Source: Actinomycetes bacterium
GTDB taxonomy: Bacteria > Actinomycetota > Acidimicrobiia > Acidimicrobiales > Acidimicrobiaceae
NCBI GenBank assembly: GCA_021819025.1
Contig: JAKASN010000080.1
Span: 1 to 7,471, forward strand
Length of the DNA: 7,471 bases
Direction of reading: 5' to 3'
Shown: positions 6,911 to 7,471 of the stretch, in pieces
Numbering within the stretch: the stretch's first letter is position 1
Layout: every line of letters starts with the position of its first letter
Program-made: the position numbers and the translations under genes
The notes under the pieces: model-generated
Databases searched by the model: none
Told to the model about the DNA's origin: nothing
What the model saw: the letters and a program-made list of their open reading frames with translations, nothing else

Positions 6911-6920
6911 GAGGTTGAAG
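6911..6920 (+). promoter_or_regulatory. Ribosome binding site deciding the flavodoxin start
   Basis: GGGAGG (6909-6914) stands 6 nt before ATG 6921, close to an ideal Shine-Dalgarno match. It selects this ATG over the in-frame GTG at 6873, which has no such site and would add 16 residues with no family similarity. Confidence 0.85.
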
Positions 6921-7352
6921 ATGCAGGTGCTCGTTGCCTACGAGAGCCGTGGTGGCCATACCCGTCAAGCGGCAGAGGCGATAGCCGTCGCCATCAGGGC
7001 GCTCGGCTCAGAAGCCACGGTTAAGTCACTCAAGGAGACCACCGCTGACGACGTCGGACGCAGCGACGCAATCGCCGTCGGCACCTGGGTGGAAGGGTTT
7101 CTCTTCTTCGGGGTCGGACCCGCCAAAACTGCTTTGGGAGGTCTCCGGCAGTTTCCCTCCCTCGAGGGAAAGCGGGCCGCGGTGTTCTGCACTTATGGGC
7201 TGAACCCACGCGACACTTTAGCTGTGCTGGGTAAGGCGCTTGAGGCCAAGGGTGCCAAGGTGGTTGCCGAGAATGCCGCGAACCGCTCCCACCCGGATCG
7301 AGGTGCCAACGCGCTGGCAAAGGCTATCTGCATGCCCTCTGGAGGGTCCTGA
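6921..7352 (+). CDS. Flavodoxin-like protein (FMN-binding family)
   Basis: The 143-residue protein opens MQVLVAYESRGGHT, which is the first flavodoxin beta-strand and phosphate-binding loop (S9 to T14), followed by helix residues RQAAEAIAVAI. A second strand-loop, AIAVGTWVEGFLFFG (about 50-64), sits where flavodoxins contact the isoalloxazine ring, and AAVFCTYGL (about 86-94) fits the third FMN-side loop. The length is typical of short-chain flavodoxins. It probably binds FMN and acts as a cytoplasmic electron carrier or a small flavin oxidoreductase; partner proteins are not visible. The loop reads ESRGGHT, with Gly-His where related actinobacterial proteins often have Phe-Gly-Asn, so FMN binding is likely but not proven. 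C90 lies in the third loop. The gene stands alone, about 690 bp from cysE, so it probably has its own promoter. Confidence 0.85.
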   Translation: MQVLVAYESRGGHTRQAAEAIAVAIRALGSEATVKSLKETTADDVGRSDAIAVGTWVEGFLFFGVGPAKTALGGLRQFPSLEGKRAAVFCTYGLNPRDTLAVLGKALEAKGAKVVAENAANRSHPDRGANALAKAICMPSGGS

Positions 7353-7427
7353 GGTGAGCCAGATAATCTAAGCCGTCCCAGCTTGGTCTTAGCAAGAAGT
7401 CCATTTTAGCTGAGCGCTGCTCACCTC
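7351..7427. repeat. 9-bp inverted repeat with competing inner hairpins after the flavodoxin gene
   Basis: GAGGTGAGC (7351-7359, overlapping the flavodoxin stop) is a perfect inverted copy of GCTCACCTC (7419-7427). Inside lie CTAAG/CTTAG (7368-7372 with 7388-7392) and a tight TGAGC-GCT-GCTCA hairpin (7411-7423). The last one uses the same GCTCA bases as the long stem, so the two folds exclude each other. No T-run follows, so a standard intrinsic terminator is not supported. It may be a bidirectional or factor-assisted transcription end. Confidence 0.45.
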
Positions 7428-7471
7428 TTGATCATCGCGACGAAGGTGGCCTTTGGCCCACAAACGGGTTG

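Larger units (their letters stand above)
6231..6920. other. 690-bp gap between cysE and the flavodoxin gene, no recognised gene
   Basis: No convincing terminator follows cysE; only a loose CCTAG/CTAGG pairing (about 6256-6290) is visible. A 191-codon open frame on the minus strand (6853-6278, TTG start) has no ribosome binding site and an Arg/Ser/Ala-rich composition typical of a chance frame. Perfect palindromic elements are present: GGCGG/CCGCC (6496-6512), a 14-bp palindrome (6749-6762) and two adjoining hairpins (6809-6843). The region may include decayed coding sequence; I recognise no family in any frame. Confidence 0.55.

Noticed and set aside
6890..6912. GGTTCGAGAATC resembling a tRNA T-loop.
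   Set aside because: The flanks do not form a T-stem, and no acceptor or anticodon arm can be drawn around it.
6873..6920. Upstream GTG start adding 16 residues to the flavodoxin.
   Set aside because: The GGGAGG site at ideal spacing before ATG 6921 and the typical flavodoxin N-terminus MQVLVAYES support the later start.
7421..7471. Possible 3' end of a convergent minus-strand gene (16 codons then TGA at 7423-7421).
   Set aside because: The frame ends plausibly in KATFVAMIKR, but 16 codons at the edge are too few to call a gene.

Overview
The window (7,471 bp, GC somewhat above half by eye) looks like the chromosome of a Gram-positive actinobacterium. The best evidence is the cysK-cysE pair: a 310-residue O-acetylserine sulfhydrylase followed, with a 1-nt overlap, by a short serine O-acetyltransferase. 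From memory this has the same order, the same CysK length and near-colinear motifs as the M. tuberculosis cysK1-cysE pair. Three of the four genes start with GTG or TTG, which also fits. A closer placement, for example among the acidophilic Acidimicrobiia, is only a guess.

Layout. (1) Positions 1-3257, minus strand: one uninterrupted reading frame for a very large secreted or surface protein that runs off the left edge, with 1,085 codons visible. It has a signal peptide, a ~280-residue N-terminal module, one Ig-like domain, then at least five tandem DUF11-like domains with a period of 140 residues (420 bp). Many short open frames on both strands in this stretch are shadows of this gene. (2) Positions 3258-4593: a 1.3-kb gap in which I recognise no gene. 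Its left end carries a plausible promoter region for the surface protein, and its right end a possible promoter for cysK. (3) Positions 4594-6230, plus strand: cysK and cysE, the two enzymes that make cysteine from serine, acetyl-CoA and sulfide. CysE ends in Ile, as needed for docking into the CysK active site. (4) Positions 6231-6920: a 690-bp gap with several perfect palindromes but no recognisable gene. (5) Positions 6921-7352, plus strand: a 143-residue flavodoxin-like protein with a strong ribosome binding site. (6) Positions 7353-7471: a short tail with a 9-bp inverted repeat and mutually exclusive hairpins.

How the parts relate. CysK and CysE form one metabolic unit. The surface protein is transcribed divergently from cysK across a long gap and shows no functional tie to it. 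The flavodoxin stands alone. No mobile element, CRISPR array, tRNA or rRNA was seen. The most unusual content is the repeat architecture of the surface protein and the unexplained non-coding gaps, not a recognisable new multi-gene system.
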